33,052 bases of DNA, from assembly GCA_013619155.1 (NCBI GenBank), contig JABXKT010000019.1, positions 1 through 33,052 on the forward strand, in the 5' to 3' direction. The notes beneath the pieces were generated by a model that saw only the letters and a program-made list of their open reading frames with translations, searched no databases and was not told the origin of the DNA. The number at the start of each line of letters is the position of its first letter. Positions within the stretch are counted from its first letter, which is position 1. Positions 1-8,560 of the stretch are shown piece after piece. Both the position numbers and the translations under genes were made by a program. This stretch comes from Desulfobacteraceae bacterium (GTDB lineage: Bacteria; Desulfobacterota; Desulfobacteria; Desulfobacterales; Desulfolunaceae).

Positions 1-164
1 CTTTAAAAAAAATAGGGTGCATATTTATATAAAAAATATAATTATATCAGATAATGAAATATTTTCTTTTATTGTTTTTTTATATTGGATAATATATGAA
101 TGTTCAATCAATTTTTGATTGAAAGTAAAATTTATGAACTTTACCTTAAATAAGGATTATAAAT
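1..164 (+). promoter_or_regulatory. AT-rich upstream region with operator-like inverted repeat
   Basis: This stretch is very AT-rich compared with the rest of the window. It holds an 8-bp perfect inverted repeat, TTCAATCA (103-110) and TGATTGAA (116-123), with a 5-base spacer, about 40 bases before the start codon at 165. A TAAGGA ribosome binding site lies 8 bases before that ATG. The inverted repeat could be an operator, perhaps for the small DNA-binding-like protein that follows, or a short leader hairpin. That role is inference; no promoter hexamers are convincing. Confidence 0.4.
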
Positions 165-461
165 ATGGGACGCATAAAAGATTATATAACTCCAGAATCT
201 AAGAGACTTGGTGCTATCTTCGAAAGAAATGAATTAAAAACCATTAAGAAGATGTCCATTGATTTTGAACTCAGTGAGCCCGATCTCGTTCGTGCGGCCA
301 TTTTACATTTAATTCAGCTATACGAATCCAAACCCACGGCCATGGAGGTGACCGATCTCTTTGATCCAGAGGTCCTCGCCTTTCATCAATTGTTGGAGCG
401 GGAACGGATTCAAAACAAGACTCGGAACCCGGAAATGGATGCCGATGATCAGGCCGTATAA
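165..461 (+). CDS. small ribbon-helix-helix-like protein (hypothetical)
   Basis: A 98-residue protein with no certain family. Residues about 28-53 read as a short strand (KKMSIDFEL) followed by a helix (SEPDLVRAAILHLIQLYES). This is the layout of Arc/MetJ ribbon-helix-helix DNA-binding proteins, in which S-x-x-x-L-V-R-x-A is typical of the first helix. The N-terminus is basic and the C-terminus acidic, which could be a partner-binding tail. The ATG at 165 has a well-spaced TAAGGA site. No toxin-like partner is visible next to it. If the fold is right, it may regulate itself through the inverted repeat at 103-123. Its early codons are AT-rich, unlike the genes that follow, which may mark a transferred boundary. 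Confidence 0.55.
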   Translation: MGRIKDYITPESKRLGAIFERNELKTIKKMSIDFELSEPDLVRAAILHLIQLYESKPTAMEVTDLFDPEVLAFHQLLERERIQNKTRNPEMDADDQAV

Positions 462-704
462 AAAAGGCCCGTCTTGTGTTGAATAGAAAGGAGGGGGGCG
501 AGCTTTCGGAAGAGGGGCTTCTTAGGAAGAAGGGAGGAAGAATTTCTGGTCGCCATTTTTTTTCAGCCACACGTACGAGAACCAAACCCTTTCGTCCCGT
601 GCCGCCGAAGTCTGAAAGACTCACCCAAAACAATCTTTCGGCCTTGGTCATTCACCAGAAATCCATCTATCCTTTCTGGTGAATAATGCGTTTGTTTTTG
701 TAAC

Positions 705-790
705 GCCTCCGGCGTCCCTGCCGGGGGTTAAACTTTTGCCCAATTTTATAAAGGCGGATTTAACAAACAGATCTTAAGAATTATTCTCGA
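705..790 (+). repeat. degenerate fragment of the intergenic repeat family
   Basis: Contains GCCTCCGGCG followed by CCTGCCGGGGG and a TTTAACAAACAGAT segment. The same segment recurs at 13506-13521 next to a clear copy of the family. No intact hairpin set is present, so this is read as an old fragment. Confidence 0.4.
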
Positions 791-900
791 TTAAATTTCA
801 TCTTAAAGGTGGATATGATGTGACCCAAGATCCGTTGGTCTGCTTTCAAAGCATTTCGCCGGAGATATTTTTTTGCACTGAATCGTTACTTGTTTTTTTT

Positions 901-920
901 GACACAGCTTAAGTTGTGTC
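901..920. promoter_or_regulatory. 20-bp near-perfect palindrome
   Basis: GACACAGCTTAAGTTGTGTC is its own reverse complement except at one symmetric pair, which is a G/T wobble. It lies in the gap between the small protein at 165-461 and the amidohydrolase on the other strand. It could bind a dimeric regulator or form a small hairpin. No gene start lies close on either strand, so a target cannot be named. Confidence 0.35.
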
Positions 921-1069
921 GCTATTTTATTTGTGGTGTCGACCATAGCCATTTATTGTTCAGTGGATGATTGATACTAGTTAGACTGGCATAAGAGATG
1001 AAAATATAATTTAAAAAATATGTGGAAGGAAAGTCTGGTGAAGGCGGCAAGCTACAGTTACGAATAAGA

Positions 1070-1102
1070 GGCACTCAAAAAAGAATTCTATTTTTGAGTG
1101 CC
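1070..1102 (-). terminator. hairpin downstream of the amidohydrolase gene
   Basis: GGCACTCAAAAA (1070-1081) pairs perfectly with TTTTTGAGTGCC (1091-1102) around a 9-base loop. It lies about 100 bases past the amidohydrolase stop on the minus strand. No clean T-run follows the hairpin on that strand, so intrinsic termination is possible but unproven. Confidence 0.4.
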
Positions 1103-1203
1103 CGTGGTTTTTGAAACCAAACGTACCGATGTGAAGGGCACCCTTAAAAAAAGAGCACGCCTTCTCCATTCTATTTCGAGCCGGGGATGACCGGCTAAAA
1201 ATT

Positions 1204-2781
1204 TTAACAGATGGGCGACACCTCTTCTCCACCCACGATGGTTTTCACAACCCGTGCATGAAGAATTGCCGTTTCAGGATCTGAGAAATCATTATCAAAC
1301 ACTGTAAAGTCGGCCCACTTGCCTACCTCGATACTCCCGGACATCGCCTCGACACCAGCCGTCCAGGCAGCGGTTTTAGTGTAGCCATCGATGGCCTCCC
1401 AAAAGGTGAGGGCCTGATCGGGAAACCATCCGCCGCAGGGGTTCTCTTCAATATCGGTGCGGAACATGGCAGCTCTGATGCCGATCATGGGATCATTGGA
1501 TTCCACAGGAACATCGGAGCCAAACTGCATGCGAATACCTCGCTCCATAATGCGCCTCCAGGCGTAGGCGGCGTGGCACCTGTCGATGCCCCATTTGGCC
1601 TCAGCCGTTTTCCAATCGGTGGGTAGAAAACCCGGTTGCACCGAGGCCGTGACATCTAAGCTTGCAAAACGTTCCAAATCTGTTGGGATGACCCGCTGGA
1701 GATGTTCGATGCGATCGCGCCTCATGCCGGGGAACCCTTGCCTCAGTTCAGAGAATCCATCCAGAGAAGCGGAGACCGCCCGGTCGCCGATGGCGTGGAC
1801 GGCTACGCTTCGCCCTGTTTCATAGGCTTTTTTAATATGGCCATAAAATGTATCTTTTGTCATGCAGGCCAAGCCACAATTTTCTTGAGTCCCCTCATAC
1901 GCATCGAACATCCAGGCCGTCTCGGCCCCCAACGATCCGTCCATAAAAAGTTTCACATGGGTGTGCCAGAGATGATCGGACCCGGCTCCGGGGACAATCC
2001 CCAAGGCATCGGCCTTGTCGAGATCCTCCGGGGGGAGAAGATGGCAGACACGAAGTTTTAATTTCCCCTCTTTCTCCAATTCGGCCAGGGCGAGATAATC
2101 TTCCAGGGTCTCGCAGGAGTGAATGCCGGTAAGGCCCCGTGCAAGGGTTCGGCTCTGGGCTTTTAAGATCGCCTCTTTTCTCTCCGCCGCCGTGATGGGT
2201 GGGATATGATCCCGGATCACCTCCAGGCACTCTCTAAGAATCCCCGTGGCGTGACCCGCATCGTCTCGATCGATCTGCCCGCCAGAAGGCGTGGATGTAT
2301 TTCGGGTGACCCCGGCCACGGCAAGGGCTTTGTCGTTCACCCAGATCATATGACCACAGGCACGGGTCATCACCACGGGGTGATCCGGAGTGATGTCATC
2401 GAGGTCGGCCTTGGTGGGTTCTCGTTTCTCATCCCAGAAGTGGTGATTCCACCCCCGACCTAGGATCCAGCTTCCCGGGGCCGCGTTTTTTACCGCCTCG
2501 GCAATGACCCGTCGGCATGCCTTCAGGGAGGGCAGACCCACCAAATTAATACGGGTCAGGGTGAGTCCATAGCCAGTGATATGGGAGTGGGCATCGACCA
2601 ATCCCGGGGTGACAAGATGGTGTGAAAGAGAGGTGATCTGTGTATGGGGAGTCACCCGGGCCATGATCTCCTGAGTGGTTCCCACGGCGGTGATGCGGCC
2701 ATCTTCCATGAAAAGGGCTTCGGCAAAGGGCGCCTCTTTAACCCCTGTGTAAATTCGGCTTGAGATAATTGCGCGTTTCAT
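1204..2781 (-). CDS. YtcJ-type amidohydrolase (amidohydrolase 3 family)
   Basis: A 525-residue metal-dependent hydrolase of the YtcJ/amidohydrolase-3 group, probably cytoplasmic because no signal peptide is seen. Metal-binding landmarks of the TIM-barrel superfamily are present. They are DAHSH at 63-67, a VKLFMDGS segment with the likely bridging lysine K277, H329 in AVHAIGD, H360 in RIEHLQ, and D423 in FGSDVPVES. Known relatives cleave N-substituted formamides, N-acyl amino acids and other amides; the substrate here is not known. I chose the ATG at 2781 because GAGGAT precedes it, while the ATG at 2802 has no ribosome site. It begins 34 bases after the permease gene ends, so it is the last gene of the importer operon. 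This suggests that it processes the imported compound. Confidence 0.88.
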   Translation of the reverse strand: MKRAIISSRIYTGVKEAPFAEALFMEDGRITAVGTTQEIMARVTPHTQITSLSHHLVTPGLVDAHSHITGYGLTLTRINLVGLPSLKACRRVIAEAVKNAAPGSWILGRGWNHHFWDEKREPTKADLDDITPDHPVVMTRACGHMIWVNDKALAVAGVTRNTSTPSGGQIDRDDAGHATGILRECLEVIRDHIPPITAAERKEAILKAQSRTLARGLTGIHSCETLEDYLALAELEKEGKLKLRVCHLLPPEDLDKADALGIVPGAGSDHLWHTHVKLFMDGSLGAETAWMFDAYEGTQENCGLACMTKDTFYGHIKKAYETGRSVAVHAIGDRAVSASLDGFSELRQGFPGMRRDRIEHLQRVIPTDLERFASLDVTASVQPGFLPTDWKTAEAKWGIDRCHAAYAWRRIMERGIRMQFGSDVPVESNDPMIGIRAAMFRTDIEENPCGGWFPDQALTFWEAIDGYTKTAAWTAGVEAMSGSIEVGKWADFTVFDNDFSDPETAILHARVVKTIVGGEEVSPIC

Positions 2782-2815
2782 TATGTTGATATCCTCATAC
2801 ATGAAATAACTAAAA

Positions 2816-3646
2816 CTATTCTTTATGCGGGTCCAAGAGATCCCTCAAACCATCCCCCAGAAGGTTAAAGCCCAGAACCGTGGCAAAGATAGCCAGCCCA
2901 GGAAAGATGGAGATCCAGGGCGCCGTGAAGAACTCTTCCCGAGCGTTGGAGAGCATTCCGCCCCAGCTTGGGGTGGGGGGCTGGGTACCGAGCCCCAGAA
3001 AAGAGAGGGATGCCTCCGTTAAAATGGCGTAGGCGATGCCCAGGGTGGAGATAACCAAAATGGGCCCGACGACGTTGGGCAGAATCTGACCAAACATAAT
3101 ACGCCACTGCCCATACCCCAAGGCCTCGGCGGCTCGGATATACTCGATACGCTTGGCAGAGAGTACCTGGGACCGGGTGATCCGACAGGTAAAGGACCAG
3201 TTGGTGAGCCCCAGGGCGAGATAGATGTTAATAAGCCCCGGACCGAGAAGGGCCATGATGGCCAGGGCGAAGATCATGGAAGGGATGGAGAGCATGATGT
3301 TGGTGAGTCCCATGATAAAATCATCCCATGCGCCTCCCAAATAACCGGCGGTCACGCCCAGGAAGACACCAATTAAAGTATTGATCAGCTGACTTACCAG
3401 CCCCACAGACAGAGAGATCCGTGAACCATATATCACCCGTGAGAGAACGTCCCGTCCCTGGGTATCTGTGCCACACAGATAGTCACTGGACGGGGCCTCT
3501 TCCGAGACCATAAGATCGGCATCATTGACCGGGTGATAGGGGGCCAAGAGCGGTGCAAATACCGCCATACCAATCACGAGAATGGTGAGAACGGCGCCAA
3601 TGATGAGGTTGGATTTTCCTTTAAATACTACACTTGAAAAGGCCAT
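2816..3646 (-). CDS. dppC: oligopeptide-type ABC transporter permease, DppC-like
   Basis: An inner-membrane permease of 276 residues with about six membrane segments. It contains the OppC-type N-terminal region and the binding-protein-dependent transport EAA loop (IRAAEALGYGQWRIMFGQIL), which contacts the ATPases. It pairs with the DppB-like permease just upstream. The start ATG at 3646 overlaps the preceding stop in a TGATG, which implies translational coupling. An AAGGATAG ribosome site lies just before it. The frame stays open 156 bases further upstream, but that part is out of phase over the neighbouring gene and is not coding. Dpp, Opp and Nik permeases cannot be told apart from this alone; the gene symbol is generic. 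Confidence 0.9.
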   Translation of the reverse strand: MAFSSVVFKGKSNLIIGAVLTILVIGMAVFAPLLAPYHPVNDADLMVSEEAPSSDYLCGTDTQGRDVLSRVIYGSRISLSVGLVSQLINTLIGVFLGVTAGYLGGAWDDFIMGLTNIMLSIPSMIFALAIMALLGPGLINIYLALGLTNWSFTCRITRSQVLSAKRIEYIRAAEALGYGQWRIMFGQILPNVVGPILVISTLGIAYAILTEASLSFLGLGTQPPTPSWGGMLSNAREEFFTAPWISIFPGLAIFATVLGFNLLGDGLRDLLDPHKE

Positions 3647-4575
3647 CAATATTCTATCCTTGGATCTACTACAGAGTAAAGAAGATCCACCACAAGGTTG
3701 ACGATGAGAAAAACGAGAATCATGACGAGAATACACCCCTGGGTGACCGGAATATCCCGTTGAAAAATAGAATCGACGAGAAGGGACCCCAAGCCTGGCC
3801 ATGCGAAGAGCTTCTCCACAATGACCGTCTGGCCAATGAGAGCGCCAAACTGAAGGCCGGCCGTAGTCAGCACCAGGACCATGGTATTGCGCATAATATG
3901 GCGCCAGTTGATGAGAAATTCGGAGAGCCCTTTGGCCCGGGCCGTACGAATATAATCTTTGTGCATCACCTCAAGGACGGCGGCACGGGTAGCCCGGGCA
4001 AGAAGGGCCGTGTAGCCAATGCCTAAGGTGATGGCGGGCATGATGAGGTGGCTGATCTTGCCATGGCCATAGCCCGATGAGGGGAGCCATCCTAAGATGA
4101 CAGAAAAAAGATACATCAGCATAAGCCCCAACCAGAACTGGGGAATAGATACGCCGGAGACCGCACCAATCATGGCGGTGGTATCGATGAGCGTGCCCCG
4201 TTTGAGGGCGGAGATAAAGCCCAGGGGAATACCGATAACGAGAGATATCAGAAGTGCGGCAAAGGAGAGGCGTAAAGTGGGCCAGATACGGTTGCCCACA
4301 AGTTTATTCACCGGTTCCCGCCTTAAGAAGGAGGTACCGAGATCCCCTCTGGCGAGTCCTTTCAGGTAAATGAAATAACGGGTATGTATGGGTTTGTCGA
4401 TTCCCCACTCCTTTTTTAACTGTTCCACCACGCGGGGATCCGGAGCCTTTCGCTGATCGCCCGCCATAAGGGCCGCGTTACCGGGAAGGAGATTTAAGAG
4501 CACGAACATGATGATGGATATAATCAGGATCGTGGGGATGAATTGTAGAATACGGCGAAAAGCATAAGCTCTCAT
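3646..4575 (-). CDS. dppB: oligopeptide-type ABC transporter permease, DppB-like
   Basis: An inner-membrane permease of 309 residues. It opens with MRAYAFRRILQFIPT, the classic N-terminus of DppB/OppB proteins, followed by a first membrane helix. A periplasmic part follows, then the coupling loop around RAAVLEVMHKDYIRTARAKG. I took the ATG at 4575 because the family begins exactly there; the 37 codons further upstream read through the GC-rich hairpin at 4638-4667. It ends in a 1-base overlap with the DppC-like gene. It probably forms the membrane channel with that protein, driven by the two ATPases encoded divergently at 6579-8548. Confidence 0.9.
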   Translation of the reverse strand: MRAYAFRRILQFIPTILIISIIMFVLLNLLPGNAALMAGDQRKAPDPRVVEQLKKEWGIDKPIHTRYFIYLKGLARGDLGTSFLRREPVNKLVGNRIWPTLRLSFAALLISLVIGIPLGFISALKRGTLIDTTAMIGAVSGVSIPQFWLGLMLMYLFSVILGWLPSSGYGHGKISHLIMPAITLGIGYTALLARATRAAVLEVMHKDYIRTARAKGLSEFLINWRHIMRNTMVLVLTTAGLQFGALIGQTVIVEKLFAWPGLGSLLVDSIFQRDIPVTQGCILVMILVFLIVNLVVDLLYSVVDPRIEY

Positions 4576-4637
4576 ACGTTTGAGCAACCTGAAAAATAAG
4601 GGTGTATGTGATGAGATAACGAAACGAACCAAAAGAG

Positions 4638-4667
4638 GGCGCGGCCCCCATTTCAGGGGGCCGCGCC
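4638..4667 (-). terminator. strong hairpin between binding-protein and permease genes
   Basis: GGCGCGGCCCCC (4638-4649) pairs perfectly with GGGGGCCGCGCC (4656-4667) around a 6-base loop. It sits in the 150-base gap between the substrate-binding-protein gene and the DppB-like gene, which are read in the same direction. On the transcript only a short CUCUUUU tract follows. It could be a partial terminator or an mRNA-stabilising hairpin, giving more binding protein than permease. This arrangement is common in ABC importer operons. Confidence 0.6.
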
Positions 4668-4725
4668 TCCTAAGGCGTCGTTTCATTCCACGGGCCGTAC
4701 CGCCTAAAGAGGCGGCGACGCTCTT

Positions 4726-6318
4726 TTATTTTCGGGGCGAGCTCTCATCCAATTTCAGGTTGGTAAAATCCTGGAGCATCATCTCGATGGCCACGGGTTT
4801 GATACCGTTTACCCAAGGCTGGTAGGCGATAATCGCCTTGTTGTAGTTGAAAAACCAGAACGGGGCATCGTCAAAGAGGATACGGTTGGCTTTTTTAAGC
4901 CAGGAGAGCTTCTCGTCGGCGGACCCTGTGGCGGCGGCCATGTCGAGGGCATGGTCATAATCGCTGTTGGCGTAGGCGGTGTAGTTGCCCGCAGAGACCG
5001 GGGTGGTGGAACGAAATCGGTTGAGGGTCTCCAAGGGGTCGGGGCCGGATTCGATGGACCAGATAAAGGCATCAAATTTACCGGTACGGGCACGCTCACC
5101 CAGGGCGGCGCCTTCAAGTTGCTGGGGCTTGATGGTAATATTGATACGTTTCATAAAGGGGATGAGGGACTCGACGATACCCACGCCCCAGCTCTTGTTT
5201 GCCGTTGCGATGCACTCAAAGGTAAATCCTTTTTCATACCCCGCCTCTTTCATCAATGCCTTGGCCTTCGTCAGATTGTACTCATACCCCTTCATGGCCG
5301 TGTCATAGGCCGGGGAGCTGGTGGGTAGAAAACCCGTGGCCGGCACTGCCTTGTTCTTCAAGAGTTTTTTGATGATGAGCTCGGCGTTGATGGCATGGTT
5401 GATAGCCTGACGCACACGTTTATCGGCGAAGGGTTTGAATTCGGAGTTGAACCCGATGATGCGGGTATACATCTCAGCCACTTCGATCATATGGTCTTTA
5501 ATCTGAGGGTCCCGTTGGTAGACGGGATACTGAGAGGCACCCACGATATTGGCATCGAGTTCGCCGGCGCGAAAGGCGATATCACGGGCCGCGCCTTCGG
5601 GCATAATCTTGTAAATCAGTTTATCGATATAGGGTTTTCCCTCTTCGTAATAATTGTCAAATTTTTCGAGGATGACCTCACTTCCGCGAACCCATTTCAC
5701 GAACTTGAAGGGCCCACATCCCACGGGGTTCGTGGCAAACTTTGCCTCACCGGCTTCCAGGGCTTCCCGGGGTACGATGGCGGTCTCGACTTTACACAAG
5801 GCATAGCCGATATCCACGGGGTGTTTCAGCTCCATCGTAAAGGTGAGATCATCCATTTTATGGAGACCGACGATGGTCTTCGCCGTGCCCTCCATCACCT
5901 TATCGGCCCCTTTAATATTGGCGATATAACTGGCCGCCGAGGAGGCCGTTTTGGGCTGGGCAATACGGTTGTAAGACCAGATGACATCATCGGCAGTCAG
6001 GGTGCGTCCGTTGTGAAATTTAACCCCTTTACGAAGGGTGAAGGTGTAGGTTTTTCCATCGGCTGAGATGGTGACTCCGGTGGCGAGATCGAGAACAGGC
6101 TTGCTCTGATCGGCATCCCACCTGTAGAGACTGCGGTTGATGTTAAGGCCCACGATGTAGTCCTGGGTACGTGAGGTCTTATGCATGTCCAGGGAGAAGA
6201 GGTCTCCCCCATAAGGGGCGCAAAAGATGAAGGTCCCGCCAGATGAAGCCAGGGCTCCTCCCGTCGTGACCAGAAAAGCCGTTACGGCAGCGAGCAGCAA
6301 CATTCCAATCTTCTTCAT
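4726..6318 (-). CDS. dppA: extracellular solute-binding protein family 5, DppA-like
   Basis: A 530-residue periplasmic binding protein for peptides or similar ligands. A lysine-rich start, a hydrophobic stretch and ALA form a signal peptide ending near residue 24. The family-5 signature LRKGVKFHNGRTLTADDVIW is intact, and the length is typical. The ATG at 6318 has AGGAG 10 bases upstream; the open frame further upstream lies in AT-rich promoter DNA and is not coding. It is the first gene of the minus-strand operon, followed by a strong hairpin, two permeases and the amidohydrolase. The ligand cannot be read from the sequence. Peptides, opines, N-acyl compounds or nickel chelates are all known for the family. 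Confidence 0.92.
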   Translation of the reverse strand: MKKIGMLLLAAVTAFLVTTGGALASSGGTFIFCAPYGGDLFSLDMHKTSRTQDYIVGLNINRSLYRWDADQSKPVLDLATGVTISADGKTYTFTLRKGVKFHNGRTLTADDVIWSYNRIAQPKTASSAASYIANIKGADKVMEGTAKTIVGLHKMDDLTFTMELKHPVDIGYALCKVETAIVPREALEAGEAKFATNPVGCGPFKFVKWVRGSEVILEKFDNYYEEGKPYIDKLIYKIMPEGAARDIAFRAGELDANIVGASQYPVYQRDPQIKDHMIEVAEMYTRIIGFNSEFKPFADKRVRQAINHAINAELIIKKLLKNKAVPATGFLPTSSPAYDTAMKGYEYNLTKAKALMKEAGYEKGFTFECIATANKSWGVGIVESLIPFMKRINITIKPQQLEGAALGERARTGKFDAFIWSIESGPDPLETLNRFRSTTPVSAGNYTAYANSDYDHALDMAAATGSADEKLSWLKKANRILFDDAPFWFFNYNKAIIAYQPWVNGIKPVAIEMMLQDFTNLKLDESSPRK

Positions 6319-6578
6319 GAAAATAATTCTCCTAAAGTAACGATAATAATAAAAAACGCATAACATGACCGAGAACCAAAAATAGAACCACACAAGGAAA
6401 TGCCTGTCAATAAGATATAGAAAAACTAAATTTATGTTCCTTTGTAGGGAAGTTTTTAGGTAAAAAAGGTCTATTTTTATCCCTAATGACAATGTTATCC
6501 TAATTTTTTTAAGAGTTGAACGGGAGGGGATTAGCTGGTATTTATTTTTACTTAATTTACATTTTAACCAGGGGTACC
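6319..6578. promoter_or_regulatory. divergent promoter region of the peptide-type importer
   Basis: This 260-base AT-rich gap separates the divergently read binding-protein and ATPase genes. On the minus strand TTGACA (6405-6410) is followed after 17 bases by TTCTAT (6382-6387), a plausible sigma-70 promoter for the binding-protein operon. On the plus strand TTGAAC (6516-6521) with TATTTA 17 bases later is a weaker candidate for the ATPase genes. A shared regulator would coordinate the two halves; I see no clear operator. Confidence 0.4.
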
Positions 6579-7589
6579 ATGCAAAACGATTACTTATTGG
6601 AAGTGAAAAACCTAACCACGCGTTTTCACACCCATCGTGGTGTGGCACATGCCGTCAACGACGTCTCATTCGGAATATATCCCGGGGAAATTTTAGGGGT
6701 GGTGGGTGAATCTGGCTGCGGAAAGAGTGTCACGGCACAGTCTGTTATGCGGTTGATTCCTCAACCGCCGGGACGCATCGAAAAGGGCGAGATCCTCTAC
6801 GCAGGAAGGGATCTCCTCTCGTTGACCCGGGGTCAGATGCAGAAGATCAGGGGGGATCGTATCTCCATGATCTTTCAAGAACCCATGACCTCTTTAAACC
6901 CTGTTAAAACGGTGGGAAAACAGATTGGCGAGGTCTACGCCCTGCATCGAGGTGCCTCGAAAAGAGAGAGTCTGGAAAAAGCGGTGGAGATGCTGGAGAA
7001 GGTCCAGGTACCCGAGGCGAGGCGCAGGGCCAAGGAGTATCCCCACCAACTCTCCGGCGGTATGCGACAACGGGTGATGATCGCCATGGCCCTGGCCTGT
7101 GATCCGGAGATTCTCATTGCCGATGAACCCACCACCGCCCTGGATGTCACCGTCCAAGCCCAGATCATGGATCTGATGCTCAATCTTCAGGCCAGGCAAA
7201 AGACCGCCGTACTGATGATCACCCACGACTTGGGTATCATCGCCGAGATGGCCAACCGGGTGATTGTCATGTATGCCGGTCGCATCGTGGAGACCGCCTC
7301 CACCCTCACTCTCTTTGGCGAGACGGGTCATCCGTACACGAAAGGGCTCATGAATTCGGTGCCGGTCATCGGATCCAAGGATGCCAGCGGTAACAGCCGT
7401 CTCTGCGAGATACCCGGCATGGTTCCCAGTCTCTTCGATCTTCCCACGGGGTGCAGTTTCGCTCCCCGTTGTGCCCATGCCCAATCACGATGCCACACCG
7501 AGATGCCGCCTCTCTTTACGGTTTCACCGGGTCATAAGGTGCGATGCTGGTTGTGTGAATCGGACCATTCCAAAGGAACCACCCCATGA
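6579..7589 (+). CDS. dppD: oligopeptide-type ABC transporter ATP-binding protein, DppD-like
   Basis: A 336-residue ATPase that powers the divergently encoded importer from the cytoplasmic face. Visible motifs are Walker A GESGCGKS (43-50), signature LSGGMRQR, Walker B ILIADEPTTALD and the switch histidine in MITHDLG. The C-terminal oligopeptide-transporter extension has its cysteine-rich CSFAPRCAHAQSRC stretch. I chose the ATG at 6579 because AGGGG lies 4 bases upstream and the family begins there. It overlaps the next ATPase gene by 4 bases (ATGA), so the two are translationally coupled. Confidence 0.92.
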   Translation: MQNDYLLEVKNLTTRFHTHRGVAHAVNDVSFGIYPGEILGVVGESGCGKSVTAQSVMRLIPQPPGRIEKGEILYAGRDLLSLTRGQMQKIRGDRISMIFQEPMTSLNPVKTVGKQIGEVYALHRGASKRESLEKAVEMLEKVQVPEARRRAKEYPHQLSGGMRQRVMIAMALACDPEILIADEPTTALDVTVQAQIMDLMLNLQARQKTAVLMITHDLGIIAEMANRVIVMYAGRIVETASTLTLFGETGHPYTKGLMNSVPVIGSKDASGNSRLCEIPGMVPSLFDLPTGCSFAPRCAHAQSRCHTEMPPLFTVSPGHKVRCWLCESDHSKGTTP

Positions 7590-8548
7590 CAAATCTTTTG
7601 ACCCTTGAAGACATAAAAGTTCATTTTCCCGTCAAAGGCAAACTTTTCGCACCGACCGAGGTGGTCCATGCCGTGGATGGCGTGAGCCTCTCCTTGAAGA
7701 AGGGGGAGACCCTGGGCATTGTGGGTGAATCGGGATGCGGAAAGACCACCACGGGCCTGGCCGCCATGAAACTCATCGAAAAGACCCACGGCACCATCAC
7801 CTTTGACGGCGTCGACCTGGACCGCTTAGCCGCCGATGAGATGAGGCAAACCCGCCAGAAGATGCAGATGATTTTTCAAGACCCCTTTTCATCGCTCAAT
7901 CCACGCATGACTGTGAATCGCGCCATCGGAGAACCCATGAAGGTGCATGGCATGGGCAACGATTCAGAGCGTGCCGATCGGGTCGCCTGGCTCCTGAAAA
8001 AAGTGGGCCTCTCCCCAGAACAGGGGAACCGATATCCCCACGAATTTTCCGGGGGGCAACGTCAGCGCATTGGTATCGCCCGAGCCCTGGCCTTAAACCC
8101 CATGATGATCATCGGAGATGAACCCGTATCGGCCCTCGACGTCTCTATTCAAGCCCAGATCATCAATCTTCTTATCGATATTCAGCATGAATTTAATCTC
8201 TCCTATATCATCATCTCCCATGATCTGGCGGTGGTGGAACATATCTGTGACCGCATCGCCGTGATGTACCTGGGAAAAGTGGTGGAGGAGGGGCCCTGCC
8301 ATGAAGTCTACACAAATCCCCAGCACCCGTACACCAAAGCCCTCTTATCGGCCATTCCCCATCCCGATCCCACTCGCCGGCGCCATCGCACCATCTTAAG
8401 TGGCGATGTTCCCAGCCCCATTCATCCACCCTCGGGATGCAGCTTTCACCCCCGGTGCCCCCGTAAGTTTGAGGCGTGTGATCAGGTGACTCCCGAACTG
8501 ACCGTCATGGGCTCGGCCCATCAGGTCGCCTGTCACCTATACCGGTAG
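7586..8548 (+). CDS. dppF: oligopeptide-type ABC transporter ATP-binding protein, DppF-like
   Basis: The second ATPase of the importer, 320 residues. It shows Walker A GESGCGKT (47-54), signature FSGGQRQRIGIARAL, Walker B MIIGDEPVSALD, an ISHDLAV switch region and the CSFHPRCPRKFEAC C-terminal stretch. It would form a heterodimer with the DppD-like protein under the DppB/DppC-like permeases. Its ATG lies within the stop of the previous gene. A copy of the intergenic repeat family begins 12 bases after the stop, and no ordinary terminator is seen, so the repeat hairpins may end or stabilise the transcript. Confidence 0.92.
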   Translation: MTNLLTLEDIKVHFPVKGKLFAPTEVVHAVDGVSLSLKKGETLGIVGESGCGKTTTGLAAMKLIEKTHGTITFDGVDLDRLAADEMRQTRQKMQMIFQDPFSSLNPRMTVNRAIGEPMKVHGMGNDSERADRVAWLLKKVGLSPEQGNRYPHEFSGGQRQRIGIARALALNPMMIIGDEPVSALDVSIQAQIINLLIDIQHEFNLSYIIISHDLAVVEHICDRIAVMYLGKVVEEGPCHEVYTNPQHPYTKALLSAIPHPDPTRRRHRTILSGDVPSPIHPPSGCSFHPRCPRKFEACDQVTPELTVMGSAHQVACHLYR

Positions 8549-8560
8549 ATTTTAAAAAAT

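Larger units (their letters stand above)
462..1203. other. intergenic region with palindromes
   Basis: No convincing gene lies here. A perfect 12-bp hairpin, ATTCACCAGAAA (650-661) with TTTCTGGTGAAT (673-684), sits in the middle. A degenerate fragment of the window's repeat family follows at 705-790. A 20-bp near-perfect palindrome lies at 901-920, and a 12-bp hairpin at 1070-1102. The 68-codon reading frame at 476-682 starts with TTG, runs into the hairpin and has unconvincing composition, so it is not called. Confidence 0.5.

Noticed and set aside
271..651. 126-codon minus-strand frame
   Set aside because: Lies opposite the small protein gene and a non-coding stretch; its composition (many R, P, S) is typical of a shadow frame.
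476..682. 68-codon plus-strand frame after the first gene
   Set aside because: TTG start, odd composition, ends inside a hairpin, and no recognisable domain; likely chance.
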